Shown in pieces: positions 9,555 through 17,976 of a DNA stretch of 64,000 bases. The DNA comes from Psychrobacillus faecigallinarum (GTDB lineage: Bacteria; Bacillota; Bacilli; Bacillales_A; Planococcaceae). Under the pieces are notes generated by a model. The model saw only the letters and a list, made by a program, of their open reading frames with translations. It had not been told where the DNA came from and ran no database searches. The DNA is taken from contig NZ_JACSQO010000001.1 of the NCBI RefSeq assembly GCF_014836595.1, forward strand, positions 310,001 through 374,000, read 5' to 3'. The position numbers and the translations under genes were made by a program. Position 1 is the first letter of the stretch; each line of letters opens with the position of its first letter.

Positions 9555-11096
9555 TTATACAGGAAGTACTGGATGTTTTCGAGGTGCAATTGTTATTTCT
9601 TTATTTTCATAATATCTTAAACGGTTAGCCAATTCATTGCGTAGATCACTTGGCTTAACAATCTCATCAATAATCATTTCGGAAGCAAGTTTATAAATAT
9701 CAATTTCTTCCTTATATTCTGCATGCTTTTCCTGAACAAACTTCAGTTTCTCTTTTGGATCCTCAATTGCTTCAATCTTGTTTGAATAGACCGCATTTAC
9801 AGCAGCCTCAGGTCCCATAACAGCAATTTGAGCTGTTGGAAGAGCAATACACACATCAGGCTCAAATGCAGGACCTGCCATAGCATATAATCCAGCCCCA
9901 TATGCTTTACGTACAATTACCGAAATTTTAGGTACTGTTGCTGAGCTCATCGCTGCAATTAGCTTTGCTCCGTGACGGATAATTCCTGCTCGTTCCACTT
10001 TGGTTCCAATCATAAATCCTGGCACATCTGCTAAGAACAATAAAGGGATAGAGAAAGCGTCACAAAGCGAAATAAATTTAGCTGCCTTGTCTGCCGAATC
10101 AACAAATAGTACTCCGCCTTTTGCTTTAGGTTGGTTAGCTATAATGCCAACAGCTTGTCCTTCAATTCGAGCGAATCCAGTAATTAACTCTGGAGCAAAA
10201 AGTTTTTTAACATCAAAGAACGAACCCTCATCTATTAGAGCATCAATTGCCTCGTACATATCAAAAGGAGCATTTTGATTTTCTGGAATAATTGCTTCAA
10301 GCGTTCTGCCAACTTTAATGTCCTTAGGTTCTATTTTTTTAGGCTTTTCTGTGTAGTTAGCAGGGAAATAGCTTAAGTACTTTTTCGCCTCTTCAATTGC
10401 TTCTTCTTCTGTTGATACAAGGACATCGCCAACTCCACTTACTGTGCAGTGCATTCTTGCACCGCCCATTTCTTCTAATGTAACCTTTTCCCCAATAACT
10501 TTTTCAGCCATACGTGGAGAACCTAAATACATAGAGGCATTGCCTTCTACCATGAATACAATATCACAAAATGCTGGAATATATGCTCCTCCAGCAGCAG
10601 AAGGTCCAAACAACAAGCAGATTTGAGGGATAAACCCAGAAAGTCTTACTTGATTATGGAAGATTCTTCCCGCCCCCCTGCGATTAGGGAACATAGCCAA
10701 CTGGTCTGTAATACGAGCACCAGCAGAATCAACTAAATATAACAAAGGTACTCTATTTTTTTCAGCAATTTCTTGTATACGAATTATTTTCTCAACTGTT
10801 CTAAAGCCCCATGACCCCGCTTTTACTGTTGAGTCGTTTGCCATTACGCAAACAGTTTGCCCATTCACTTTACCAGTAGCAGTAACTACGCCATCCGCTG
10901 GTAGGTCGCTAGCCTCCACGTTTGCAAAGCGACCATCCTCAACGTATTCTCCATTATCAAATAATAGCTTAAGACGGTCACGAACGAATAGCTTGCCCTG
11001 TTGCTTCATTTTTTCATGATATTTAGAATGTCCCCCTGCATATATGGACGATAGCTTTTCTTCTAATTTGTCGTTATACCCTTTTGTTTCTCCCAC
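9555..11096 (-). CDS. Acyl-CoA (propionyl/methylmalonyl-type) carboxylase, carboxyltransferase subunit
   Basis: Transfers a carboxyl group from biotin to an acyl-CoA. It has 513 residues and two crotonase-fold halves: an N-terminal half with GGHSKYHEKMKQQGKL, DSAGARITDQ and GPSAAGGAYIPAF, and a C-terminal half with FLADVPGFMIGT and MGPEAAVNAVYSNKI. These are the MmdA/PccB/YqjD signatures rather than AccD of acetyl-CoA carboxylase, which carries a zinc ribbon. Start GTG at 11096 has GGGGG upstream; a TTG at 11117 is less likely. Propionyl-CoA or a branched short acyl-CoA is the probable substrate, by family only. Confidence 0.88.
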   Translation of the reverse strand: MGETKGYNDKLEEKLSSIYAGGHSKYHEKMKQQGKLFVRDRLKLLFDNGEYVEDGRFANVEASDLPADGVVTATGKVNGQTVCVMANDSTVKAGSWGFRTVEKIIRIQEIAEKNRVPLLYLVDSAGARITDQLAMFPNRRGAGRIFHNQVRLSGFIPQICLLFGPSAAGGAYIPAFCDIVFMVEGNASMYLGSPRMAEKVIGEKVTLEEMGGARMHCTVSGVGDVLVSTEEEAIEEAKKYLSYFPANYTEKPKKIEPKDIKVGRTLEAIIPENQNAPFDMYEAIDALIDEGSFFDVKKLFAPELITGFARIEGQAVGIIANQPKAKGGVLFVDSADKAAKFISLCDAFSIPLLFLADVPGFMIGTKVERAGIIRHGAKLIAAMSSATVPKISVIVRKAYGAGLYAMAGPAFEPDVCIALPTAQIAVMGPEAAVNAVYSNKIEAIEDPKEKLKFVQEKHAEYKEEIDIYKLASEMIIDEIVKPSDLRNELANRLRYYENKEITIAPRKHPVLPV

Positions 11097-11284
11097 TTTG
11101 CAAAACCCCCAATTCAAGTAGTTTCAGCCGGCCATTCCACCGACTGATACAAACTTGATAGAATAAACTACTAAACAATGATTTTATACATAGTTGCGTC
11201 AATTCCAATAATATTCAATAGAGCACCACCAATGTAAGTGGTATCCTCTGTTTTAATTATCTTGAATAATTACAAACTAAAAAC

Positions 11285-11497
11285 TTATTCAAAGGTTACT
11301 AATACGTCACCTTCGTTAACGAAGTCTCCAACTTGTGCTTTGATTTCTGAAACTTTCCCAGAAGTGTCTGCTTCTACTGGTATTTCCATTTTCATCGATT
11401 CAAGAACCATTACTACTTGTCCTGCCTCTACTTCTTCACCAACTGCTACATTTACTGTAAATACTGTCCCTGCCATTGTTGATTCTAAATTCTTCAT
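11285..11497 (-). CDS. Biotin carboxyl carrier protein (short, biotinyl domain only)
   Basis: A 70-residue biotinyl domain with the modification motif ESMKMEIPV; the lysine carries biotin, as in all acyl-CoA carboxylases. It lacks the Ala/Pro-rich N-terminal extension of AccB. The chosen ATG at 11497 has AGGGAGG 10 nt upstream and overlaps the preceding carboxylase stop in an ATGA, so it is translationally coupled. It carries carboxybiotin between the upstream biotin carboxylase and the downstream carboxyltransferase. Confidence 0.9.
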   Translation of the reverse strand: MKNLESTMAGTVFTVNVAVGEEVEAGQVVMVLESMKMEIPVEADTSGKVSEIKAQVGDFVNEGDVLVTFE

Positions 11498-12855
11498 TTT
11501 GAAATTTCCTCCCTTTGTTTGGCCATCCATTCCCCTAAAACGGACGTTGAATATATTCCACTTGTAAAGTTACTATCATGTAAAAACTGATTAAACAGTG
11601 GAATATTAGTTTTTACTCCTTCTATTTTAGCAGAAGAAAACAATTTTTGTGCTTTCTCAATTGCTAATTTTCTGTTATCTGCATGGATAATGACTTTTGA
11701 GATCATCGGATCATAGAAAGGCGTTACTTTATCACCTTCCTCATACCCAGCATCTACTCGCACCTCAGTCAGGTCTCCCCATGAAAGAGTTGAGATAGTT
11801 CCCGGAGAAGGGAAAAATGTTTTTGGATCTTCAGCATAGATTCTAAATTCAAACGCGTGCCCATTGGAAGTAATATTTTGCTGTTCCTTAACAGGCAACT
11901 CCTCTCCCTCAGCAACCTTTAGCTGCCATTCTACCAAGTCAAAGCCCGTTACTGCTTCTGTGACAGGATGCTCCACTTGTAAGCGCGTGTTCATTTCTAG
12001 AAAATAAAATTGATGCTCTTGATCTACGATAAATTCAACAGTACCAGCATTTACATAATCGACCGCTTTAGCTGCGTTTACTGCTGCTTCATATAGTTTT
12101 AAACGAGCTTCCTCAGGAAAGTTAGGAGATGGAGATTCCTCCAATACTTTTTGATTTCTTCTTTGTACAGAGCAATTACGCTCGAACAAATGAACAATAT
12201 TTCCTTTTGTATCCCCGAAGATTTGTACTTCAATGTGCCTTGAAGCCTCTATAAATTTTTCTAAAAATACTATATCGCTTCCAAAATAGGATTTTGCTCT
12301 TGTTTTAATGGAATCAAAATGCTTGCTAAGAGTCGCCTCATCATCACATTTAATCATTCCAATTCCACCGCCACCTGCACTTGCCTTCAGCATAATGGGG
12401 TAGCCAATTTGATTAGCTGCCTCTAGTGCAGCCTCTAAAGAGTTAAGCCCTTCTTCCGTACCCGGAACTACTGGAACATTTGCTTTAATCATTGTTATAC
12501 GTGACTCAATCTTATCACCCATTTTTTCAATTGTTTCGGGCTTAGGTCCAATGAATTTAATCCCAGCAGCCTCCGCTTTTCTAGCAAACTCTGCATTTTC
12601 TGATAGAAAACCATAGCCTGGGTGAATAGCGTCAACGCCTTCTCTCTTTGCCAGTTCAATGATTTCGTCTGCTTTTAAATACGATTGCTGTACCTGGCTT
12701 GGTCCGATAAGAAAAGAATAATCAGCCTCTTTTACATAAGGCAACTGCTCATCTGCCTCCGAATAAATAGCTACTGTCTCAATATTCAACCGTTTGCATG
12801 TTTTAATAATACGCCTTGCAATTTCTCCCCTATTTGCTATTAATAGCTTTTTCAT
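11494..12855 (-). CDS. Biotin carboxylase subunit of acyl-CoA carboxylase
   Basis: ATP-dependent carboxylation of the biotin carrier. It has 453 residues with the AccC/PccA opening MKKLLIANRGEIARRI. The ATP-grasp glycine-rich loop KASAGGGGIGM lies near 160, the metal-binding FLEMNTRLQVEHPVTE near 290 and a biotin carboxylase C-terminal domain at about 335-440 (FRIYAEDP, FYDPMISKVI). In AccC proteins the loop is usually GGGGRGM; here the Arg position is Ile. This is the first gene of a three-gene operon with the carrier and the carboxyltransferase. Confidence 0.92.
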   Translation of the reverse strand: MKKLLIANRGEIARRIIKTCKRLNIETVAIYSEADEQLPYVKEADYSFLIGPSQVQQSYLKADEIIELAKREGVDAIHPGYGFLSENAEFARKAEAAGIKFIGPKPETIEKMGDKIESRITMIKANVPVVPGTEEGLNSLEAALEAANQIGYPIMLKASAGGGGIGMIKCDDEATLSKHFDSIKTRAKSYFGSDIVFLEKFIEASRHIEVQIFGDTKGNIVHLFERNCSVQRRNQKVLEESPSPNFPEEARLKLYEAAVNAAKAVDYVNAGTVEFIVDQEHQFYFLEMNTRLQVEHPVTEAVTGFDLVEWQLKVAEGEELPVKEQQNITSNGHAFEFRIYAEDPKTFFPSPGTISTLSWGDLTEVRVDAGYEEGDKVTPFYDPMISKVIIHADNRKLAIEKAQKLFSSAKIEGVKTNIPLFNQFLHDSNFTSGIYSTSVLGEWMAKQREEISK

Positions 12856-12972
12856 ATGTATCTCCCCTTTGTCAAAAAATTTCTCCCCCCTATTAGTCTA
12901 TACGATAAATGAAAGCGAATTCAACTTTCATCCTAAAAATGGGTAAATTCCTCCTGTTTACTAGATGATGAA

Positions 12973-13003
12973 TTTGTTACAGGTGCCAGGCACCTGTAAC
13001 AAA
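12973..13003. repeat. Palindromic repeat, copy 1 (25-bp core)
   Basis: Core arms GTTACAGGTGCC and GGCACCTGTAAC flank a single A (12976-13000). TTT and AAA extend the symmetry to 31 bp. The same 25-bp core recurs at 18864-18888. It can fold as a strong hairpin and lies between accC and the gerR-like gene. Confidence 0.9.
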
Positions 13004-13045
13004 ATTGTCATCTCCCCTCAAAAACTAATATGGTCGAAGCCATAA

Positions 13046-13072
13046 TAAAAAGTCTCTATAATTTAGAGACTT
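13046..13072 (-). terminator. Intrinsic terminator after the gerR-like gene
   Basis: AGTCTCTA (13051-13058) pairs with TAGAGACT (13064-13071) around a 5-nt loop. On the minus strand it is followed by TTTTATT. It lies 6 nt after the stop codon. Confidence 0.8.
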
Positions 13073-13077
13073 CTTGG

Positions 13078-13479
13078 CTAATTTCTGTCTATATGTTGAA
13101 CACCTTGTTTGGCCCAGTTCACTAATACCTCGTAATCTCTTTTCAGTAAATTATACGCAGTAGATATTTCATCATAGGAATTTTTCATCTGGTCATAGCT
13201 TTGCATTGCAAGCTGCAAATGGTTTTGAAGGGAAGAGGGATCAGTTACTGTTTCCTTGTAGCTTTCTTCCTTCGGGGAATCTTCTTTTGGGAAAAGTTGT
13301 GGGCGAAGATTTTTGTTCCATCTAAATGCACAAGCCTGTTTAGAACGTCCTAACAAAACACTTGCTTCCTGGAATCCGGAGATTTGGGTGTGGCCTTGTT
13401 CAATCTTTTTTAATACTATTTCTTTTAGTAGATTGTCTTCTTCGAGGGTCCAGCTATCTTTTCTCAATTTAACATTCAC
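13078..13479 (-). CDS. gerR: RsfA-family transcriptional regulator (GerR/YlbO-like)
   Basis: A 133-residue protein with an N-terminal Myb/SANT-like DNA-binding domain (SWTLEEDNLLKEIV through GRSKQACAFRWNKNLRP) and a C-terminal coiled coil ending in DYEVLVNWAKQGVQ. This is the RsfA layout. In B. subtilis the relative YlbO (GerR) is made in the mother cell and tunes sigma E genes, and RsfA acts in the forespore. The start is GTG at 13479 with AGGGTG upstream; a longer reading adds residues not typical of the family. Which of the two paralogues this equals is judged by its place near rpmF. Confidence 0.8.
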   Translation of the reverse strand: MNVKLRKDSWTLEEDNLLKEIVLKKIEQGHTQISGFQEASVLLGRSKQACAFRWNKNLRPQLFPKEDSPKEESYKETVTDPSSLQNHLQLAMQSYDQMKNSYDEISTAYNLLKRDYEVLVNWAKQGVQHIDRN

Positions 13480-13539
13480 ATTAATCACCCTTTGCTTTTT
13501 TATTAATATATGCAAAGTGGGTATAAATAGACTCTTATT

Positions 13540-14301
13540 TTACTTCTTTTTTGTTAAAAAAGAATTTACTGCCGCATGGTGCACATCTGCCTCCCAAAGA
13601 ATTGAACATTCTTTTACTTCCTCCATTATTCTCTCGAATAATTGAGATTGCTCCCATTTTCTTATGAGTTGTTTTTTGTATGCCTTCAAAACTGTTGAAT
13701 GAGGAACAATCATTTTTGCGATAAATTCATTGAGTGCATCTAATTTATCCCCCTCAAAGAGATCAGTAGCCCAACCGATTGATAGAAGCTCATTTGAATC
13801 ATATGGAGTTGCTTCAGTTAGCATTTTTAAAGCTTTGTCATAGCGCATTCCTTTTTCAAAAAGGTATGTTCCACCACCCCATCCAGTGGTAATCGCTAAT
13901 TTCCCTTGAATAAAACCACATTTCGCTTCTTTTTTAACAAGTCTATAGTCACATAATGTAGCTATCTCGCAGCCTCCGCCAACTGCTGTTCCATTGATTA
14001 AGGCAACTGTCGGAACCTCTAGCGTAGCCACATCATAAAGCACCTCAGCGACAGTACTTAACATACTATAAGATTCCTCAGCAGTTTTTAGCTTATGAAA
14101 AACGGACAAGTCTCCGCCTGAGCAAAATGATTTTTCACCTACACCTGTAATAACGACCAGCTTAGAAGTTTTGTTTGTTCTAACATTATTAACAAGCTGT
14201 CTAAATCCTTCTATTACTTCAAAGTTGATAGCGTTATGTATATTTGGTCGATTAATTTCAAAAAATAGGATGCCTTCTTTTTCTATCATTGTATAAGCCA
14301 C
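13540..14301 (-). CDS. Crotonase-family protein, possibly an ethylmalonyl-CoA decarboxylase-like enzyme
   Basis: A 253-residue enoyl-CoA hydratase/isomerase fold protein with CoA and oxyanion-hole motifs SFCSGGDLS near residue 62 and NGTAVGGGCEIATLCDYRL near 105. The first hydratase glutamate (GGGCE) is present. The second, expected in a QPE context, is replaced by QGK in FIQGKLAITTGWGGG, so ordinary hydratase activity is doubtful. The FxxxxxxIxxxWGG wording and the C-terminal ILWEADVHHAAVNSFL resemble ECHDC1-type ethylmalonyl-CoA decarboxylases from memory. It lies upstream of the gerR-like gene and the acyl-CoA carboxylase on the same strand. Confidence 0.7.
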   Translation of the reverse strand: MAYTMIEKEGILFFEINRPNIHNAINFEVIEGFRQLVNNVRTNKTSKLVVITGVGEKSFCSGGDLSVFHKLKTAEESYSMLSTVAEVLYDVATLEVPTVALINGTAVGGGCEIATLCDYRLVKKEAKCGFIQGKLAITTGWGGGTYLFEKGMRYDKALKMLTEATPYDSNELLSIGWATDLFEGDKLDALNEFIAKMIVPHSTVLKAYKKQLIRKWEQSQLFERIMEEVKECSILWEADVHHAAVNSFLTKKK

Positions 14302-14330
14302 AAAACGTACCTCCTAAAATGAATATAGAG

Positions 14331-14371
14331 AAAAAGGCTACCGAAGAGCCATGGTCTCTTTGGTAGCCTTT
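14331..14371 (-). terminator. Intrinsic terminator after rpmF
   Basis: A long stem, AAGGCTACC plus AGAG against TCTC plus GGTAGCCTT (14335-14370), is followed on the minus strand by TTTTTC. It lies 19 nt downstream of the rpmF stop. Confidence 0.85.
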
Positions 14372-14389
14372 TAAGGAACAAATACTGTA

Positions 14390-14563
14390 TTATTTGCTCA
14401 CTACTTCTTTCCCTTTGTATTGACCGCATGATTTACAAACTCGGTGAGCCAATTTCATTTCACCACAATTTGAACAAGCAACCATACCAGGTACGGATAA
14501 TTTAAAATGTGTACGACGTTTTCTTTTTACAGTTTTAGAAGTTCTTCTAGCTGGTACTGCCAT
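14390..14563 (-). CDS. rpmF: 50S ribosomal protein L32
   Basis: A 57-residue ribosomal protein opening [17 protein letters not shown], with two CxxC pairs (CSNC and CKSC) forming a zinc ribbon, so this is the zinc-binding (C+) form. ATG at 14563 has AAGGAGGT at ideal spacing; an upstream ATG is discounted. It is co-transcribed with the yceD-like gene, as in most bacteria. Confidence 0.97.
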   Translation of the reverse strand: MAVPARRTSKTVKRKRRTHFKLSVPGMVACSNCGEMKLAHRVCKSCGQYKGKEVVSK

Positions 14564-14587
14564 TGGTGGCACCTCCTTACAGATCTA

Positions 14588-15127
14588 TTATTCGTCTGTT
14601 TGATCAAAATACTTAGCTAATTCAGCAAGTCTTGGATCCAATTTTGGTTGTTCATCTTCTTGCAAATCATTCAGATCTTCATCTGTTGTGTAGCTCCAGC
14701 CTGTACCACCCTCGTGTTTAAATTGGTCTGCACCTTCTTTATACACTTGCAATGGTATTTCTAAAAGAACTAGTTCTTCTAGAACAGGGTCGACATTAAT
14801 GACATCCCCTTCTACAACATGAAAATTATCATACGCTCTTGCAGAAGCGAGTGCACTATCAGACCAACTGAATACTTCATCAGATTGAATCTCAAATGGA
14901 TATTCTACATCTTCCCAAGTGCGTGCACATGGTAATGTTAGAGTTCCTGAAAGCTGAAAATGACAAGTCATTTGCGCTGCACCAAATGTGCAGTGCCCTT
15001 TTACATGAACGGGTGAAATCTTTCGAACGTCCTGATTTCGTTTCTTCACATTTTCGAGTTCCACGAATTCATCTAATTCTAGACCGTTCTCACGATATTT
15101 GGATAGCTGATGAATTGCCCATTTCAT
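14588..15127 (-). CDS. ylbN: YceD family protein (DUF177, YlbN)
   Basis: A 179-residue protein of the YceD/DUF177 family, almost always encoded directly upstream of rpmF and implicated in 23S rRNA metabolism in other organisms. The conserved centre LTLPCARTWEDVEYPFEI lies near residue 65 and the C-terminal LDPRLAELAKYFD near 165. Two cysteines (CTFGAAQMTC) lie near 47-55. It is 16 bp upstream of the rpmF ribosome-site region, in one operon. Confidence 0.9.
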   Translation of the reverse strand: MKWAIHQLSKYRENGLELDEFVELENVKKRNQDVRKISPVHVKGHCTFGAAQMTCHFQLSGTLTLPCARTWEDVEYPFEIQSDEVFSWSDSALASARAYDNFHVVEGDVINVDPVLEELVLLEIPLQVYKEGADQFKHEGGTGWSYTTDEDLNDLQEDEQPKLDPRLAELAKYFDQTDE

Positions 15128-15514
15128 ACGATTATCACCTCAAGACAACAAAGTTGATTATATAATGACTGGTTTTAGATGTCAAGATAATTTCTTGTCA
15201 CTACTTTATTTTAACATTATACTTTCAGTAAGGAAAGTAAATGCATTCCATATATTTTTAACAGACGAATTAAAGATTCAGATGGCTCCACCAATGAAAA
15301 TCTGGCTAGAAACAGAAATGCGCCAGCGCCTTTCTATGCCTCCAACAAGTAGAGGAGAAATTGTGAGTAGGCATTTTCTCAGCAACAGTAAACGCACTTG
15401 TTTTAGACTTGCTTGCGCAACTTTTTACCCATTTGAACTCGAGGCGCAAAGCAATGAAGCTAGACAACAAAAAATTAAATATTTTTACCTTTAAAAAAGA
15501 AGGGAATGGAAATC
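15128..15514. other. Intergenic region between yceD and tmcAL (divergent)
   Basis: About 390 bp separating divergent genes. A frame on the plus strand spans much of it, but it has no ribosome site and no recognisable protein wording. I see no clear promoter pair, riboswitch or terminator. Confidence 0.4.
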
Positions 15515-16729
15515 ATGAAGGCTACTGGAATTGTCGTTGAATATAACCCATTTCATAACGGTCATTTACATCATTTAAAGCAATCTCAAATTCAGACATC
15601 TAGCGACATAACAATTGCTGTCATGTCGGGCAATTTCCTCCAACGAGGAGAACCTGCCCTTGTGGACAAATGGACTAGAGCTAAAATGGCTTTAGACGCT
15701 GGAGTAGATTTAATTGTAGAGCTACCGTATGCATTTGCCACTGCTCAAGCAAGTGATTTTGCTAAGGGAGCTATTTTCCTATTAGACGCTCTAAAATGTG
15801 ATACTTTTTGTTTTGGAAGTGAGGAGGGATCCATAGCATCCTTTGAACATACGTATAATTTGCTTTCTTCCAAAAAATTAGAGTATAACGAGGCTATTTC
15901 TCAATTTGTGAAGCAAGGGATCAGTTATCCAAAGGCTTTAAACGAGGCATACAAAAGTATTTCACGGTTTTCTGAAGAACCACTTGTAGATCTCTCTAAG
16001 CCTAATAACATTTTAGGCTTTCACTACCTTGAAGCAGCGCGTCAATTAAATTCACCAATTCAGCCTGCGACTATACAAAGAGTAGTTGCCAATTACCACG
16101 ATGATGCGAGGGAAACAGAATCCATTGCAAGTGCAACTGGAATTCGAAAGGTGCTTTTTGAAGAGAAAGAACTGTCCAAGGTTCATTCTTTTTTACCATC
16201 AACAAGTATTGCTGGTCTGGAGCATTGGTTAGAGCATGCAGAAAGCTTCGGTAGCTGGGAACGCTTTTATCCGTTACTAAGGTTAATTATTTTGCGTCAG
16301 AATAAAAAAAGCATAGCTAAATATGCTGAGGTTACAGAAGGGATAGAAAATGCAATTTGGAATGCCGCTGTCAAGAATGAACACTTCCAGCCCTTCATGG
16401 AGCAAATTAAGTCAAAACGCTTCACATGGACAAGGATTCAAAGAATGCTGACACATATCTATACTGATTTTACTTGGGACCAGTTAAGAGCGATAGAGTA
16501 TCCGACATATATTCGTCCACTTGCGATGAGTAGTAGTGGTCAAGCCTATCTACAATCCATAAAAAAAGACTTGCAGCTCCCTCTAGTTAGTAGAGTGGCT
16601 GCAAGCAAGGAAAATATACTACTCCAACTTGATATCAAAGCTGCAAATCTTTATTATTTGGGTCTTCAAACAAATTATGGAGCATCTATGGTTGGAAGCG
16701 ATTTTCGTCAAATCCCTTTCCGTCAATAA
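15515..16729 (+). CDS. tmcAL: tRNA(Met) cytidine acetate ligase TmcAL
   Basis: Acetylates the wobble C34 of elongator tRNA-Met using acetate and ATP. It has 404 residues with a nucleotidyltransferase-like N-terminus, GIVVEYNPFHNGHLHHL (HxGH motif) and SGNFLQRGEPALVDKW near residue 37. FCFGSEEGS follows near 107 and NNILGFHYLEA near 165, then a helical tRNA-binding C-terminus. I chose the ATG at 15515 because AAGAAGGG lies 10 nt upstream; the ATG at 15506 is too close to it. The stop abuts the stop of the convergent ylbL gene. Confidence 0.95.
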   Translation: MKATGIVVEYNPFHNGHLHHLKQSQIQTSSDITIAVMSGNFLQRGEPALVDKWTRAKMALDAGVDLIVELPYAFATAQASDFAKGAIFLLDALKCDTFCFGSEEGSIASFEHTYNLLSSKKLEYNEAISQFVKQGISYPKALNEAYKSISRFSEEPLVDLSKPNNILGFHYLEAARQLNSPIQPATIQRVVANYHDDARETESIASATGIRKVLFEEKELSKVHSFLPSTSIAGLEHWLEHAESFGSWERFYPLLRLIILRQNKKSIAKYAEVTEGIENAIWNAAVKNEHFQPFMEQIKSKRFTWTRIQRMLTHIYTDFTWDQLRAIEYPTYIRPLAMSSSGQAYLQSIKKDLQLPLVSRVAASKENILLQLDIKAANLYYLGLQTNYGASMVGSDFRQIPFRQ

Positions 16730-17776
16730 TCATTTGGGCTCCAGCTTATCTAAATAAGCTAGTGCGTCATCAATAGTTTTCACAGGCACAATTTTCATAT
16801 TTGTGCCTATTTTTTCTGCAGATTTCATAGCCTCTTCATAATTAGAAATTAGATCAGGATTTTTAGCAAGAATTTCCTCTGCAATCTCATCATCAGGAGC
16901 AAACATTATTTCTGCTCCCTTTTTGTCTGCCGCAATCACCTTTAAATCAATTCCACCAATTCTTCCAACTGTACCGTCTGGTAGCATTTCACCAGTTCCA
17001 GCAATATTGTAGCCTTTTGTAATGTCTTCTGGTAGCAACTGATTTAGAATTTCAAGAGTGAACATTAGACCTGCAGATGGTCCACCAATATCTTCAGAAT
17101 GAATCTCTACTACAGGGGTAGTTTCCACTACCTTGTTTTCCGTATAGGAAATACCGATCCCTGCCTTTTCAAGCACTCCTGGCACCGCCTTAAGGGTTAC
17201 CTCCTTTGTCAGCTCATCTCCATCTCTTTCGACCTTCAAACGAATTTTATCGCCCTCTTTTTTACTTGCCAGATAGTCAGCGATGATCTCACCTGTCAAA
17301 TCAGTTAATTCATCCATTTCTAATATTTTATCCCCGGCTTTAAGGATATTGTCTGCTCCACCGCCATCTATAACATTAAAAATAAAAATACCATGGTTAA
17401 TAACCGTAAAAGGTTTTTTAGCCCGATCGAAGGCTACCGAAATAGCATTAAATTGAGAATCAGACATAAGCTTTAATTGACGGACATTATACTCCTCTTC
17501 ATCCTCATCTTCTTGACGAATTTGATTGGCTTTATAAATCTTTTGACTATCCATTACTTTGGCATAGGCATACGTCAGTGGTGTCGCCTTGGACAAGGCA
17601 ATTGTCAAAAGACTAAAAGTTCCTTCATCATCTTTATCTCCGCCATCGACCTCAACGAATGGCGTAAGCTCATAAGCTCCACCTGGTCTAGAGATATAGG
17701 ATTCCATTGGATAGAAGCCCAGCACTAAAATGATTACAACAACAAAAAGAAGGATGATTGGTTTAATCTTCTTCAT
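16730..17776 (-). CDS. ylbL: YlbL/SepM-type PDZ and Lon-like serine protease
   Basis: Membrane-anchored protease of 348 residues: a signal-anchor helix at about 6-24, a PDZ domain at about 120-190 and a Lon-type (S16) domain at about 215-345. The catalytic serine is in GGPSAGLMFTLE and the partner lysine in GGIDLKVIAAD. In B. subtilis the orthologue removes the SOS division inhibitor YneA together with CtpA; the streptococcal relative SepM trims a pheromone. No space separates its stop from that of tmcAL. Confidence 0.92.
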   Translation of the reverse strand: MKKIKPIILLFVVVIILVLGFYPMESYISRPGGAYELTPFVEVDGGDKDDEGTFSLLTIALSKATPLTYAYAKVMDSQKIYKANQIRQEDEDEEEYNVRQLKLMSDSQFNAISVAFDRAKKPFTVINHGIFIFNVIDGGGADNILKAGDKILEMDELTDLTGEIIADYLASKKEGDKIRLKVERDGDELTKEVTLKAVPGVLEKAGIGISYTENKVVETTPVVEIHSEDIGGPSAGLMFTLEILNQLLPEDITKGYNIAGTGEMLPDGTVGRIGGIDLKVIAADKKGAEIMFAPDDEIAEEILAKNPDLISNYEEAMKSAEKIGTNMKIVPVKTIDDALAYLDKLEPK

Positions 17777-17895
17777 AAGTTATCCCTCTCTTTCATAAAT
17801 AATTAAATGTAAGTATAAGTTTATCACTTACATTTTTGACTGACAAAACATATCAAGAAAATTTTACTAATGATGGGAGTTAAAATGAACACACA

Positions 17896-17952
17896 GCTCA
17901 TAAAAAATGAGCAACTATAAAACTAAGCTTGAGAGAAAAGGCATTTTTCTCT
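17896..17952 (+). other. Two hairpins in the presumed ylbJ leader
   Basis: GCTCAT-AAAAA-ATGAGC (17896-17912) and AGAGAAAA-loop-TTTTCTCT (17932-17952) lie between the divergent ylbL and ylbJ starts. The second ends in a T-rich strand. They may be leader structure or chance AT-rich symmetry. Confidence 0.4.
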
Positions 17953-17976
17953 TTAGAAGACAAGGAATGAATTAGA

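Noticed and set aside
15165-15494. 109-codon plus-strand frame before tmcAL
   Set aside because: No ribosome site, no recognisable protein pattern, and it occupies the divergent promoter region.
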